Shown here piece after piece: positions 17,982 to 25,880 of a DNA stretch of 64,000 nucleotides (position 1 is its first letter; every line of letters begins with the position of its first letter). A program made the position numbers and the translations under genes. The notes under the pieces were generated by a model, which made no database searches, was not told the DNA's origin, and saw nothing but the letters and a program-made list of their open reading frames with translations. The DNA is from Actinomycetota bacterium (lineage in GTDB: Bacteria > Actinomycetota > Thermoleophilia > Solirubrobacterales > 70-9), in the NCBI GenBank assembly GCA_018268675.1, contig JAFDWB010000005.1, positions 1-64,000 on the forward strand, read 5' to 3'.

Positions 17982-18896
17982 TCAGGCGCGGGCGAGGGCG
18001 GCGACCGCGTTCACCTGCTCGTCGATCACCGCGAGGATCTCGCGGCTGTTGTCCTCGAACATCATGAAATGGCCGTTGCCGACGATGCCGCGGTCGCCGA
18101 GCCAGACCAGCTCGGCCTCGGCGCCCCAGGAGCGCAGCAGCTCGACCGTCGAGCGCTCGATCTCGAGCGTGTGGGCGGGGTCCTCGGTGCCGGCGAGGAG
18201 GCGGATCGGCAACCCCTCGAAGCCGCTGGTGTCGGTGACCGGGGGCAGGCCCGGCAGCACCCCCATCCGCTGCAGCAGCATCTTCGGCGGGAAGGGCACG
18301 AAGCCCGCCCGCATGGTGTCGACCTTGTCCATCTTGAAGCGGGTGCTGCCGCCGATCCCCTGGCGGTAGACGTAGTCGTCCTCGTAGAGATAGCCGCGGC
18401 CGCGGTCGATCGTGAACTCGGCGCCGGAGTCCTCGAAGCGGACCCGGATCACGCTGCCGTCCTCGCCGAGCACGGTCGAGCGCGACCGGATGTTGCCGGG
18501 GAAGGAAGCGGCGACCGAGACGACGCCGGCGACCAGGTCGGGGTCGTGCTCGACCAGTTGCCAGGTCGTCGCGCCCCCCATCGAGTGCGGGATCACCACC
18601 ACCGGCCTGCCGATCACGTCGCGCAGCAGGCGCCGGTAGCCGGCGACGATGTCGGCGTACTCGAGGTCGATCACGTTGCGGTTGCCGGAGCGGCCACAGC
18701 CGGGCCAGTCGGTGACCCAGACCTCGTGCCCGCGGGCGGCCAGCTGGTCGGCCCAGCCTGGACCACCGTCGAGATCGCCGCGAAAACAGGCCCCGGTGGC
18801 ACCGCCCCCATGGATCATCAACACCGCCGGCCCCTCGCCGCCCTCCCCGAGGACCTCGTAATAGGTACCCGTCGACGGCTCATTCCCGCATCGCAT
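17982..18896 (-). CDS. Alpha/beta hydrolase
   Basis: A 304-residue alpha/beta hydrolase with an oxyanion-side HGGG motif, nucleophile in IPHSMGGA, acid in LAGTEDPAH and catalytic His in VGNGHFMMF. The start ATG at 18896 follows a strong GGAGGAAGGAG site, although the reading frame is open further upstream. It is first in its operon, 30 bases from a CTGTATTCA operator. A meta-cleavage-product hydrolase or esterase function is plausible from context only. Confidence 0.83.
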   Translation of the reverse strand: MRCGNEPSTGTYYEVLGEGGEGPAVLMIHGGGATGACFRGDLDGGPGWADQLAARGHEVWVTDWPGCGRSGNRNVIDLEYADIVAGYRRLLRDVIGRPVVVIPHSMGGATTWQLVEHDPDLVAGVVSVAASFPGNIRSRSTVLGEDGSVIRVRFEDSGAEFTIDRGRGYLYEDDYVYRQGIGGSTRFKMDKVDTMRAGFVPFPPKMLLQRMGVLPGLPPVTDTSGFEGLPIRLLAGTEDPAHTLEIERSTVELLRSWGAEAELVWLGDRGIVGNGHFMMFEDNSREILAVIDEQVNAVAALARA

Positions 18897-18926
18897 CTCG
18901 CTCCTTCCTCCTCTCCAGAGGGTGGC

Positions 18927-18944
18927 AACTGTATTCACAATCCG
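18927..18944. promoter_or_regulatory. Putative GntR/FCD operator upstream of the hydrolase operon
   Basis: AACTGTATTCACAATCCG shares the CTGTATTCA half-site with 3250 and 20249-20303, but the second half is degenerate. It lies about 30 bases upstream of the alpha/beta hydrolase start. Confidence 0.5.
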
Positions 18945-18959
18945 AGATGCCGTCAAGGA

Positions 18960-19405
18960 CCGGCCGATGGGCCGGGCCCGGGCGCCCGTCCGAGCTGCCC
19001 CGGGCGCCTCGTGGGGTCCGTTGCCCCTATGTCCGGCCGTCGCCGCGACCCGCGGCCCCGGCAGGTCCCTCCGAGCGTCGACGGTGCCGATCGACCTCCC
19101 CCCCTCTCGATCTTGAGGAGAAGCCGCCGACGCGACGCGCAAGGTGGCGCTTCAGGCGGCGCACGCGGCGGTCCTCGATCGCCCAGACCCGCTCCTCTCG
19201 AGGTCCCGCCCCAGGCGAGCAGCTCGCGGGATCCGCGCTCCCTGGCCGCGGCCGTCAGCTCGCCGGCGAGCCGTCTGGTAGCCGCGTCGTCCCAAGCGTC
19301 TGAGGAAGACGGGAGGAACCATGACGGACCTCCCCTCTCCCCGGCCCGACCCCGTCCAGCTGTTCCTTATGGCCGATATACCGGCATAAGGAACAGCTGG
19401 ACGGA
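18960..19405. repeat. Intergenic repeat, copy 3, with cruciform at 19352-19404
   Basis: The left part (18960-19020) resembles the GCCCGTCCGAG...CGCCTCGTGGGG block of copy 2. The right part (19300-19404) has GAGGAAGACGGGAGGAAC and a 53-bp hairpin that is the exact reverse complement of 14-66. The middle is unlike the other copies. The whole 18897-19527 interval has no supportable gene. Copies 2 and 3 each lie between the 3' end of a GntR gene and an operator-headed operon, hinting that GntR, repeat and operator were duplicated as a block. Confidence 0.7.
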
Positions 19406-19527
19406 GGTGCGCCTGGACGAGGCCCGCGACCCTTCCCCCTCTCCCCACAGACCTGGCCGTCTCGGCCACGGCCACAGCCGGTAAGCGCACCGTCCCCAGC
19501 CAGGCCCCCGAGCCTCGAAATCGCCGC

Positions 19528-20241
19528 CTAACCGCCGTCGACCACCGCGGCGTCCTCCCGGGCGCGCCCGTAGGCGACCAGCCGCTCGCCGGTGTGCCGG
19601 ACGTGGGCTTCGACCGCGGCGCGGGCGCCGGGAGCGTCGCCGAGCTCGATCAGGCGGATGATCTCGGCGTGCTCGCGGCCGGCCTCGTCGGGCCGGTGCA
19701 GCTCGCCCGGGCCGCTCCACATGCGCACGTAGCGGCGCGAGCGCGAGCGCAGCCACTCGATCAGCTCGAGCCCGGTCTCGTCGCCGCCGACGTCGAGGAT
19801 GGCGTCGTGGAACTCGCCGTTGGCTTTGAGCCAGCGCTCGTGGTCGGAGATCTCGCGCATCTGCTCGTTCTTCGACTTCAGCGAGGCGATCGCCGCCGCG
19901 TCGAGCAAGGGCACCGCGCGTTCGGTGATGTAGCCCTCGAGCACGGCCCGGTGGTCGAAGAGCTCACCGATCCGCTCCGGCGAGAGCGTCCGCACGACGG
20001 CGACGTGGTGCGCTTTCCACTGGATCAGCCCCTCCGCCAGCAGCTGCCGCATCGCCTCCCGCACCGGCACCCGCGAGACCTCGAAGTGCTCGGCGATCGC
20101 CGCCTGGCTCAGCACCGCCCCGTCGGCGAGCCGGCCACTCTGGATCGCCTCGCGGAGGCCGTCGGCGACGTAGTCGGCGGCGATCCGCCGCGTCTTCAGT
20201 TTGGTGTCGCGCCGCAGCGCCGAAAGATTGGTCGACTCCAC
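19528..20241 (-). CDS. GntR-family transcriptional regulator, FCD subfamily (paralogue 2)
   Basis: A 237-residue paralogue of the regulator at 15110, with the same winged-helix recognition segment (SRVPVREAMRQLLAEGLIQ) and FCD histidines (NGEFHDAIL, HVRHTGER). I choose GTG 20241 rather than the upstream TTG because the product then begins ESTNLS, aligning with MDSTDLS of paralogue 1. An operator-like site at 20249-20265 lies directly upstream, so it is likely autoregulated and divergent from the cupin gene. Confidence 0.88.
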   Translation of the reverse strand: MESTNLSALRRDTKLKTRRIAADYVADGLREAIQSGRLADGAVLSQAAIAEHFEVSRVPVREAMRQLLAEGLIQWKAHHVAVVRTLSPERIGELFDHRAVLEGYITERAVPLLDAAAIASLKSKNEQMREISDHERWLKANGEFHDAILDVGGDETGLELIEWLRSRSRRYVRMWSGPGELHRPDEAGREHAEIIRLIELGDAPGARAAVEAHVRHTGERLVAYGRAREDAAVVDGG

Positions 20242-20248
20242 TCGTGCC

Positions 20249-20265
20249 AACTGTATTCAGTAGAC
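20249..20265. promoter_or_regulatory. Putative GntR operator at regulator start
   Basis: AACTGTATTCAGTAGAC is a CTGTATTCA site 8 bases upstream of the GTG of GntR paralogue 2; it fits autoregulation. Confidence 0.55.
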
Positions 20266-20285
20266 CGCCGCTGTCAAGCAGCCTA

Positions 20286-20303
20286 GCTGTATTCAGTATG
20301 CAG
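20286..20303. promoter_or_regulatory. Putative GntR operator upstream of the cupin gene
   Basis: AGCTGTATTCAGTATGCAGT is the second CTGTATTCA site in the divergent intergenic region, 37 bases from the first and 13 bases before the cupin ATG. Paired sites suggest co-regulation of both directions. Confidence 0.55.
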
Positions 20304-20315
20304 TAGGCTTGAAAC

Positions 20316-20776
20316 ATGGAGGATCGGGTGCCTGCCGGCCAAGGGCGTCATCTCTGGTTCGCGGGGAACCTGATGACGATCAAGGCGGGCACCGGGGGCA
20401 GGCCCGGGCCGACCGTGCTCGAGGCCCGGCTGCACGCCGGGCACGCGCCGCCGCTGCACGTCCACCACGACGAGGACGAGGCGTTCTACCTGCTCGCCGG
20501 CACGATGCGCTTCCGCGCCGGCGACGAGGAGTCAGACCTCGGCGCGGGCGATTTCCTGCTCGTCCCGCGGGGGCGCCGCACGCGTTCAAGGTCGGCCCCG
20601 AGGGCGCGCGGACGCTCCAGCTGGCAACCTCGAGTGCGCTCGCGGGCTTCATCGAGGAGGCGGGAGAGCCGGCGCTCGAGCCGGTCCTGCCGCCGACCAC
20701 CGCGTTCGACCGCGAGCGGGTGGCGGCGGTCGCCGAACGCTGGGACATGACCGTGGTCGGCCCGCCGCTGAGCTAG
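20316..20776 (+). pseudogene. Cupin-domain protein, frameshifted
   Basis: The first frame gives a cupin core (HAPPLHVHHDEDEAFYLLAG, two metal histidines and the Glu, then GDFLLVPRG). The sequence continues in another frame as APHAFKVGPEGA to the end. Adding one G to the G5 run at 20569-20573 restores an unbroken cupin of about 153 residues, so this is one missing base: a real lesion or an assembly error. The stop is two bases before the GTG of the monooxygenase gene, so the two form an operon. Confidence 0.75.
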
Positions 20777-20778
20777 TC

Positions 20779-21882
20779 GTGCGCGGCCACGCCGAGATCG
20801 CGGGCGCCGGCTTCGCGGGCCTGACCGTGGCGACGGCGCTGGCCCGGCTCGGTTGGAGCGTGCGAGTGCACGAGCGCGCGGCCGAGCCCCGCGCCGACGG
20901 CGCCGGCATCTTCCTCTGGGAGAACGGGCTGCGGGTGCTCGCCGAGCTCGGGCTCGAGCGCGGCGTCCTCGCCCGCGGCTTCAGCGCCGCCGCCTGGGAA
21001 GACCGCGACGAGCGCGGGGCCCAGATCGGCCGCCGCCCCTTCCCCTTGCCGGGCGGCCTGCGGATGGTGACGATGATCCGACAGGACCTGCACGCACCGC
21101 TGCTCGAAGCCGCGCGCGACGCCGGCGTCGCGGTGGAGACCGGCTCCCGCGTGGTCGGCGCCGAGCCCGAAGGCGCGCTCCTGACCGACGACGGGCGCCG
21201 CTGGCCCGCCGACGTCGCGATCGGCGCGGACGGGATCGGCAGCCGGGTGCGCGAATCGCTCGGGCTGCTGCGGGAGCGGGAGCAATTCGACGCGATCACG
21301 ATCATCCGCTTCACCGTGCCGCTCTCACGCGCCCCCGGTGCGAGCGGCCGGTGGCGCAACTACGTCGACCATTGGCACCTCGGGGCGCGGCGGCGGGTGC
21401 TCTATGTGCCGTGCAACGCGGACGACCTGTACCTGATGCTCGCGGCGGGAGCCGACGACACGCCCGCCGTCGGCCATCCGCTCGACGCCGGCGTCTGGTG
21501 CGACACCTTTCCGCTGCTCGCGCCGGTCCTGGCCGAGCTGCCGGCCGCGCCTCACACCGACCGCTACGACACGGTCCGCGTCCACGGCTGGTCGCGCGGC
21601 CGCAGCGCCATCGTCGGCGACGCCGCCCACGCGATGCCGCCGACCATCGGCCAAGGCGCGGGCACCGCGATGACGAACGCCCTGGCGCTCGCCGGGGCGC
21701 TCGACCGCGCCCCCGATCGCGCCGGGATCGCAGCCGCCCTCGCCGCCTGGGAGCAGGCCGAGCGCGGCGAGACCGACGCCACCCAGGCCGCCTCGGTCGC
21801 CCGCCTCGCCACGCTCTTCCCGCAACCCGGCGAGCGCCGCGACAGCTGGGGATCGCAGCCGCTCCGGGCGGCCTCGCGTTAG
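20779..21882 (+). CDS. FAD-dependent monooxygenase
   Basis: A 367-residue flavoprotein hydroxylase of the PHBH/UbiH type, with GAGFAGLTVATALA for FAD, an IGADGIGSRVR motif and GDAAHAMPPTIGQGAG near the C-terminus. GTG start follows the cupin stop by two bases. Single-component monooxygenases of this group hydroxylate phenolic rings; the substrate is unknown. It may extend the neighbouring aromatic pathway. Confidence 0.87.
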   Translation: MRGHAEIAGAGFAGLTVATALARLGWSVRVHERAAEPRADGAGIFLWENGLRVLAELGLERGVLARGFSAAAWEDRDERGAQIGRRPFPLPGGLRMVTMIRQDLHAPLLEAARDAGVAVETGSRVVGAEPEGALLTDDGRRWPADVAIGADGIGSRVRESLGLLREREQFDAITIIRFTVPLSRAPGASGRWRNYVDHWHLGARRRVLYVPCNADDLYLMLAAGADDTPAVGHPLDAGVWCDTFPLLAPVLAELPAAPHTDRYDTVRVHGWSRGRSAIVGDAAHAMPPTIGQGAGTAMTNALALAGALDRAPDRAGIAAALAAWEQAERGETDATQAASVARLATLFPQPGERRDSWGSQPLRAASR

Positions 21883-21971
21883 GTCCTTAGCGGTCCCGGA
21901 TCTATCCCGAAGGCCGGCCGACGCATCGACCTCCGTAGGGTCCACGTGACCACTTCTCGACTGGAGGGCTG

Positions 21972-22403
21972 ATGAGCAAAGCGATCTATACCGCCGAGGC
22001 GCACGTCACCGGGGGGCGCGCGGAGGGCCATGGCAGGACCAGCGACGGCGAGCTCGAGGTGGACCTGCGCCTGCCGGTCGAGATGGGCGGCCAGGGCGAC
22101 GGGACGAATCCCGAGGAGCTGTTCGCGGTCGGCTACGCGGCGTGCTTCGAGGGCGCGATCGGGGCGGTCTCCCGGCGTCTGAAACTGGAGGCGGGCGACG
22201 TCGCGATCGACTCCAAGGTCTCGCTCCACACGGGGCCGGAGCGGACCTTCTTCCTCTCCGTCGCGCTCGACGTGACGCTGCCTTCGGTCGAGGGAGAGGC
22301 GGCGGCCGAGCTCGTCCGCGAGGCGCACAAAGTGTGCCCGTACTCGAACGCGACCCGCGGAAACATCGACGTGATCCTCACCGCCAACGGCACGCCCGTC
22401 TGA
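21972..22403 (+). CDS. ohr: Organic hydroperoxide resistance protein, OsmC/Ohr family
   Basis: A 143-residue thiol peroxidase with the redox cysteines C58 (YAACFEGA) and C122 (VCPYSNATRGN), plus the Ohr-type N-terminus. It reduces organic peroxides with dihydrolipoyl partners. ATG follows a GGAGGG site. No MarR/OhrR gene adjoins it. Confidence 0.92.
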   Translation: MSKAIYTAEAHVTGGRAEGHGRTSDGELEVDLRLPVEMGGQGDGTNPEELFAVGYAACFEGAIGAVSRRLKLEAGDVAIDSKVSLHTGPERTFFLSVALDVTLPSVEGEAAAELVREAHKVCPYSNATRGNIDVILTANGTPV

Positions 22404-22450
22404 GCCGGGGCGCGGGAGGACTCCGCGGGCGGGGGGCGAACCGGGCAGTC

Positions 22451-22963
22451 GTGAAACGACCGCCGTTGCGCTTCCCGCTCACCGCCCTCGCCGTGGTCGC
22501 CGTCCTCGCGATGGCGATCATCCTGCCGACCGCGTTCGGCGCCTCGGCGCCCGCCCCGGTCCCGGTCCGCAAGGCGCTCGCCGCGACCGCCGGCGTCCAG
22601 GGCGCGCCGGGGCGAACGATGGTGCTGAGCAAGGTGACGGTCCCGCCCGGGGCGAAGATCGCCGTCCACCATCACCTCGGGACCCAGATCTCACGGGTCG
22701 AGGCGGGAACGCTCACCTACACGGTGCGCCGCGGCAAGGCCGAACTCTTCGAAGGCGAAGCCGAAGAACCGCGACTGGTCCGTGTCATCGCCGCCGGCAA
22801 GACGGCACAGATCCGCGCGGGTCAGTGGCTGGTCGAGCAGCCCGGCGACATCCACCAGGCGGCGAACCGCGGCGCGGATCCGGTCGTCATCTACCTGGCC
22901 ACCCTGCTCGAGGACGGCGCCGCCCCTTCGACCCCCGTCGTTCTGCATCGCCCGGCGCGCTAG
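22451..22963 (+). CDS. Secreted or membrane-anchored cupin-domain protein
   Basis: A 170-residue protein beginning at GTG 22451 with a positively charged N-terminus and a hydrophobic signal/anchor (about 9-32), then one cupin domain (VHHHLGTQISRVEAGTLTY and later EQPGDIHQAANRG). The histidines suggest metal binding. Function unknown. Confidence 0.78.
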   Translation: MKRPPLRFPLTALAVVAVLAMAIILPTAFGASAPAPVPVRKALAATAGVQGAPGRTMVLSKVTVPPGAKIAVHHHLGTQISRVEAGTLTYTVRRGKAELFEGEAEEPRLVRVIAAGKTAQIRAGQWLVEQPGDIHQAANRGADPVVIYLATLLEDGAAPSTPVVLHRPAR

Positions 22964-22975
22964 ACTGCGCTGCCT

Positions 22976-23083
22976 ATGGCGACCCTGGGTGGACAGAACG
23001 TGGCTCTCTGCGCGTCCTCCGCGGTCGTCGTCGTCGCGGTTACGATCGAGGCCGAGCTCGTTATCAGCTCGGTCGTCGTCTGA
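22976..23083 (+). CDS. Possible 35-residue hydrophobic peptide
   Basis: An ATG 12 bases after the cupin stop opens a 35-codon frame with a strongly hydrophobic middle (ASSAVVVVAVTI) that could span a membrane. No convincing ribosome site and no recognised family. It may be chance in GC-rich DNA. Confidence 0.25.
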   Translation: MATLGGQNVALCASSAVVVVAVTIEAELVISSVVV

Positions 23084-23299
23084 CCCCGCAAGAACGCCCG
23101 CCGGCCAACGAGACACACGAAAGGGACGCGGCGGAGGCGTTGCCGGCCGTACCGATCCCTTCGAAACACTGGCAGGAAGCACTCGGAGTCCTCGCCGCCC
23201 AGCGGTATCCGCAGCCGGCGTTCCCGACATCATTCGACCAGCGGCGCGCCGCCCCGTAGCGGCGCTTATCTGCCCGGCGATTTGGGTAGGCCCCTGTTC

Positions 23300-23974
23300 A
23301 TGAAGCCACCCAAACGTCTCACCATCGTCCTGTCGGCCTTCTGCGCCGCCGCCCTTCTGGCCGCCCCGGCAGCCTCCGCCGCGGGAACCATCTCGACCGG
23401 GCGCGCCTGCTACGTCGCGTCCGGCAACGAAGGGGTGAGCATCGACGTCAACGGGTCGGGCTTCACCGCGGGCGAAGCCGTCTTCGCCCAGATTCCGGCG
23501 CCGGGCGGCCTCTCCGGCTACACCGAAACCACCGTCAACCCGGACGGCACCCTCGCGGCCACCGTCTCCCACGTCTACCCCGCGAGCAGCGAGCCGGTCG
23601 CCCAGAAGATGACGATGCAGATCAAGGGCGTCCTCTCCGACCAGATCCTCGCCGAAGTTCCCTTCCAGGTCACCAACCTCGCCGTCAAGACCAAGCCCGC
23701 CACCGCCCCCTACCGCAAGGTCGTCACCTACGTCTTCGCCGGCTTCCGCCCCGACAAGCCGATCTTCGGCCACTACTTCCGCCACAAGCACCTGGTCGTC
23801 ACCCACAAGTTCGGCAAAGCCAAGGGCCCCTGCGGCATCCTCCACGCCAAGTCCAGGCTCTTCCCCGGCCACAGCCCCAGGAGCGCCAAGTACAAGGTCG
23901 AATTCGACAACACCAAGAAGGTCGACCCGAAGGCGACCCCCAAGATCGTCACCAGCCTCGGCGCCGTCTTCTGA
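23300..23974 (+). CDS. Secreted protein of unknown function
   Basis: A 224-residue protein with a clear signal peptide (KRLTIVLSAFCAAALLAAPAASA, cleavage near residue 27), then a beta-rich region with GSGFTAGEAVFAQIP and two cysteines that could pair (near residues 37 and 181). The C-terminal half is basic (FRHKHLVV, THKFGKAKGPCG). It resembles Ig-like surface proteins of actinobacteria, but I cannot name it. Confidence 0.8.
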   Translation: MKPPKRLTIVLSAFCAAALLAAPAASAAGTISTGRACYVASGNEGVSIDVNGSGFTAGEAVFAQIPAPGGLSGYTETTVNPDGTLAATVSHVYPASSEPVAQKMTMQIKGVLSDQILAEVPFQVTNLAVKTKPATAPYRKVVTYVFAGFRPDKPIFGHYFRHKHLVVTHKFGKAKGPCGILHAKSRLFPGHSPRSAKYKVEFDNTKKVDPKATPKIVTSLGAVF

Positions 23975-24002
23975 CCGCCACTCCCCTCAGACCCTCTAAG
24001 AT

Positions 24003-24030
24003 CGTCCCCTGCGGCCCACCGCAGGGGACG
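24003..24030 (+). terminator. Strong hairpin before tRNA-Thr
   Basis: CGTCCCCTGCGG and CCGCAGGGGACG form a perfect 12-bp stem with a 4-base loop, 29 bases after the stop of the secreted protein gene. There is no U-tract, as is common for actinobacterial terminators. It probably separates that gene from tRNA-Thr. Confidence 0.6.
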
Positions 24031-24040
24031 CCGCTGTTCC

Positions 24041-24113
<73 letters not shown>

Positions 24114-24240
24114 CTTCGGAAGTCCCTGCAAATCGTGTCCTTTCCAGAGCCGATTTCGTCTTGTCGGAGTTCCTCGCCGCCCCGCTTTTCTGCCACTAGT
24201 GGCACAACCCGCGGCGATTACCGCCGATACGCGGTGATCC
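24114..24240. other. Mobile-element left-end module at tRNA-Thr (palindrome plus 10-bp-phased repeats)
   Basis: Directly after the tRNA come GAAGTCCCTGCAA (24119-24131), then the perfect palindrome TGCCACTAGTGGCA (24191-24204), then three consecutive 10-bp units GCGGCGATTA, CCGCCGATAC and GCGGTGATCC (24211-24240). The same three components follow the tRNA-Ala fragment at 42625-42760. This looks like an integrase arm-site or attachment module of a family of tRNA-targeting elements. Protein binding is inference. Confidence 0.6.
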
Positions 24241-24254
24241 ACCCTGAATTGCAC

Positions 24255-24284
24255 TCGCTTCCGATCGGATCTGGAGCTAAGGTC
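24255..24284 (+). promoter_or_regulatory. Element promoter with GGAGCTA core
   Basis: CTCGCTTCCG...CTGGAGCTAAGGTC is a member of a promoter family in both elements (others at 42770, 51813, 58304 and 61446). TAAGGT fits a -10 element. It precedes the first module gene at 24357. Confidence 0.5.
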
Positions 24285-24356
24285 ACCGCGACCTGAAAAC
24301 GGCCGGGGCGCCGCACGAACGGCCCCCGGCCCGGCACCGAAAGGACACGCCTTCCG

Positions 24357-24620
24357 ATGCGCCCCAACCCTATCCCCGGGGAGACGAACGACGCCCGCGA
24401 CCGGCGCCACGAGGCGGCGGTCCTCGCCAGGGTGCTCTCCCTCCACCCGACCCATCTGACCGAACGCGAACTGCTCCTCAGCATCGTCGCGAGGGGCGAA
24501 GAGGTGGACGCCTACGAACGGGCGCTCCGCGACCTCGTCGGGACGGGGCTCCTGCGACTCGAGGGCGAGTCCGTCGTGCCCACTCTCGCGGCCCTGTGCT
24601 CCGAGGAGATCTCCCGATGA
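24357..24620 (+). CDS. Small winged-helix-like protein (element module A, gene 1)
   Basis: An 87-residue protein; residues 15-80 look like a winged helix (HLTERELLLSIV, YERALRDLVGTGLLRLEGESVVPT). It corresponds in position and pattern to 42937-43218 in the larger element. AAAGGA lies 11 bases upstream of the ATG. It is first in a chain of coupled genes; it may be a DNA-binding regulator of element functions. Confidence 0.7.
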   Translation: MRPNPIPGETNDARDRRHEAAVLARVLSLHPTHLTERELLLSIVARGEEVDAYERALRDLVGTGLLRLEGESVVPTLAALCSEEISR

Positions 24621-24844
24621 CCGGCCGGGCGGATGCGCCCTGGTCGCCCGACCCGGCCGCCGAGGACGGCCTGTCGGCCCGCCTCGGCGAGAACGTCCGA
24701 CTCCTGCGTGCACCTATCCACGTCGGTCAGGACGAGCCGCCTCCGCGCCGACGTCCGCCGCGGCCGGATCGGCCCGATCGGGTCCGGCCAGCGGCTCCCG
24801 CGGCCCGCCGGCGAGGACCGACCGCGGGGCGCGGGGACCGATGA
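24617..24844 (+). CDS. Degenerate XRE-like small protein (module A, gene 2)
   Basis: A 75-residue frame coupled at both ends (ATGA at 24617 and at 24841). The N-terminal half ends with SARLGENVRLLRAP, which looks like helix 1 of an XRE domain. The rest is Pro/Arg-rich and lacks the remaining helices. It is either a decayed XRE gene kept by coupling or a short peptide; no function can be assigned. Confidence 0.45.
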   Translation: MTGRADAPWSPDPAAEDGLSARLGENVRLLRAPIHVGQDEPPPRRRPPRPDRPDRVRPAAPAARRRGPTAGRGDR

Positions 24845-25152
24845 CCGTCGCCGGGCAGATCGGGCTGAACCTGAGGGGGATCCGCCGCAAGGCCTGCATG
24901 AGCCAGGACGATCTCTCCCGACGATCAGGCCTCCACCACTCCTACATCAGCCTGCTGGAGCGTGGCCGGCGGGTGCCCGGCCTCGACATCTGCATCAGGA
25001 TCCTCCGGAGCACCGGTGGCGATCCGCGCGATCTCCTCGAGGGGATCGAGTGGCACGGACCCCGAAACTGGGACGAGAAGGGCTGGTTCACGATCGCCGG
25101 TCTCGAGGGGCCGGCCGAGGTGCGACCGCCTCAGCCCGGGAGGAGCGACTGA
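24841..25152 (+). CDS. XRE-family HTH protein (module A, gene 3)
   Basis: A 103-residue protein with a full XRE/Cro helix-turn-helix at about 4-65 (SQDDLSRRSGLHHSYISLLE), then the tail motif LLEGIEW shared with other XRE proteins of the two elements. ATGA overlap with gene 2 and TGATG overlap with the response regulator. Confidence 0.82.
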   Translation: MTVAGQIGLNLRGIRRKACMSQDDLSRRSGLHHSYISLLERGRRVPGLDICIRILRSTGGDPRDLLEGIEWHGPRNWDEKGWFTIAGLEGPAEVRPPQPGRSD

Positions 25153-25880
25153 TGCCCGGCCCCGGACCCTCGGCGACGATCGCCCTCTGCATCGAGGACG
25201 GCGCCCTCCTCGACGACGTCTGCGGGCGGCTGGTAGCCGACCGCCACCAGGTCCTGCCCACCACCGGTGCCGGCGACGCCCTGCGCCTCTGTCGCCACGG
25301 TCGCCCCGACCTGCTGGTCCTCGACCTCGGCCTCCCTGACGAGGCGGGTCCCGGCCTGCTGCAGAGGATCCGCTCCGCCGACCCGGCCGACCGCCGCCTC
25401 GACCCGGACCTGCCGGTGATCGGCCTGGCGGCCCGCGGCGGACCCGAGGTGTGTGGCCTCGACCTCGGCGTCGACGACCTCGTCCAGAAGCCCTTCGCCC
25501 ACGAGGAGCTCCGTCGACGGATCGTCGCGATCCTCCGCCGTCGTCACAGCCGCGGCGAGGCCCCGGTCCTGGCCGGTGAGCTCCTGGTCGACCCGGGCCG
25601 TCGCCTGGTCATGGTCGGCGAGCGCGAGGTGAGCCTGTCGCGGAAGGAGTTCACCCTCCTGCGGGTCCTCGTCTCCGACCCGACGCGGGTCTTCTCGAAG
25701 GGGGAACTGCTGCGCGACGCCTGGGGTCCCGAGCTGCCGCCGGGCCGCACCCGGACGCTCGACTCCCACGCCTCCCGCCTGCGCCGCAAGCTCGACCCCG
25801 AGGGCGCGAGGTTCGTCCTCAACCAGTGGGGCGTCGGCTATCGCCTGCTGCCCCGCGAGGACGGGAGGGCCGGGCGATGA
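25152..25880 (+). CDS. OmpR-type response regulator (module A)
   Basis: A 242-residue two-domain regulator: receiver at about 8-120 with acidic pair IED, phospho-acceptor in VLDLGLPDE and conserved Lys in QKPF; OmpR/PhoB winged helix at about 140-235 (SRKEFTLLRVL, TLDSHASRLRRKLDP, GVGYRLL). No histidine kinase gene is in the window. It parallels 43222-43929 in the larger element. It may answer to a host kinase or act without phosphorylation. Confidence 0.88.
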   Translation: MPGPGPSATIALCIEDGALLDDVCGRLVADRHQVLPTTGAGDALRLCRHGRPDLLVLDLGLPDEAGPGLLQRIRSADPADRRLDPDLPVIGLAARGGPEVCGLDLGVDDLVQKPFAHEELRRRIVAILRRRHSRGEAPVLAGELLVDPGRRLVMVGEREVSLSRKEFTLLRVLVSDPTRVFSKGELLRDAWGPELPPGRTRTLDSHASRLRRKLDPEGARFVLNQWGVGYRLLPREDGRAGR

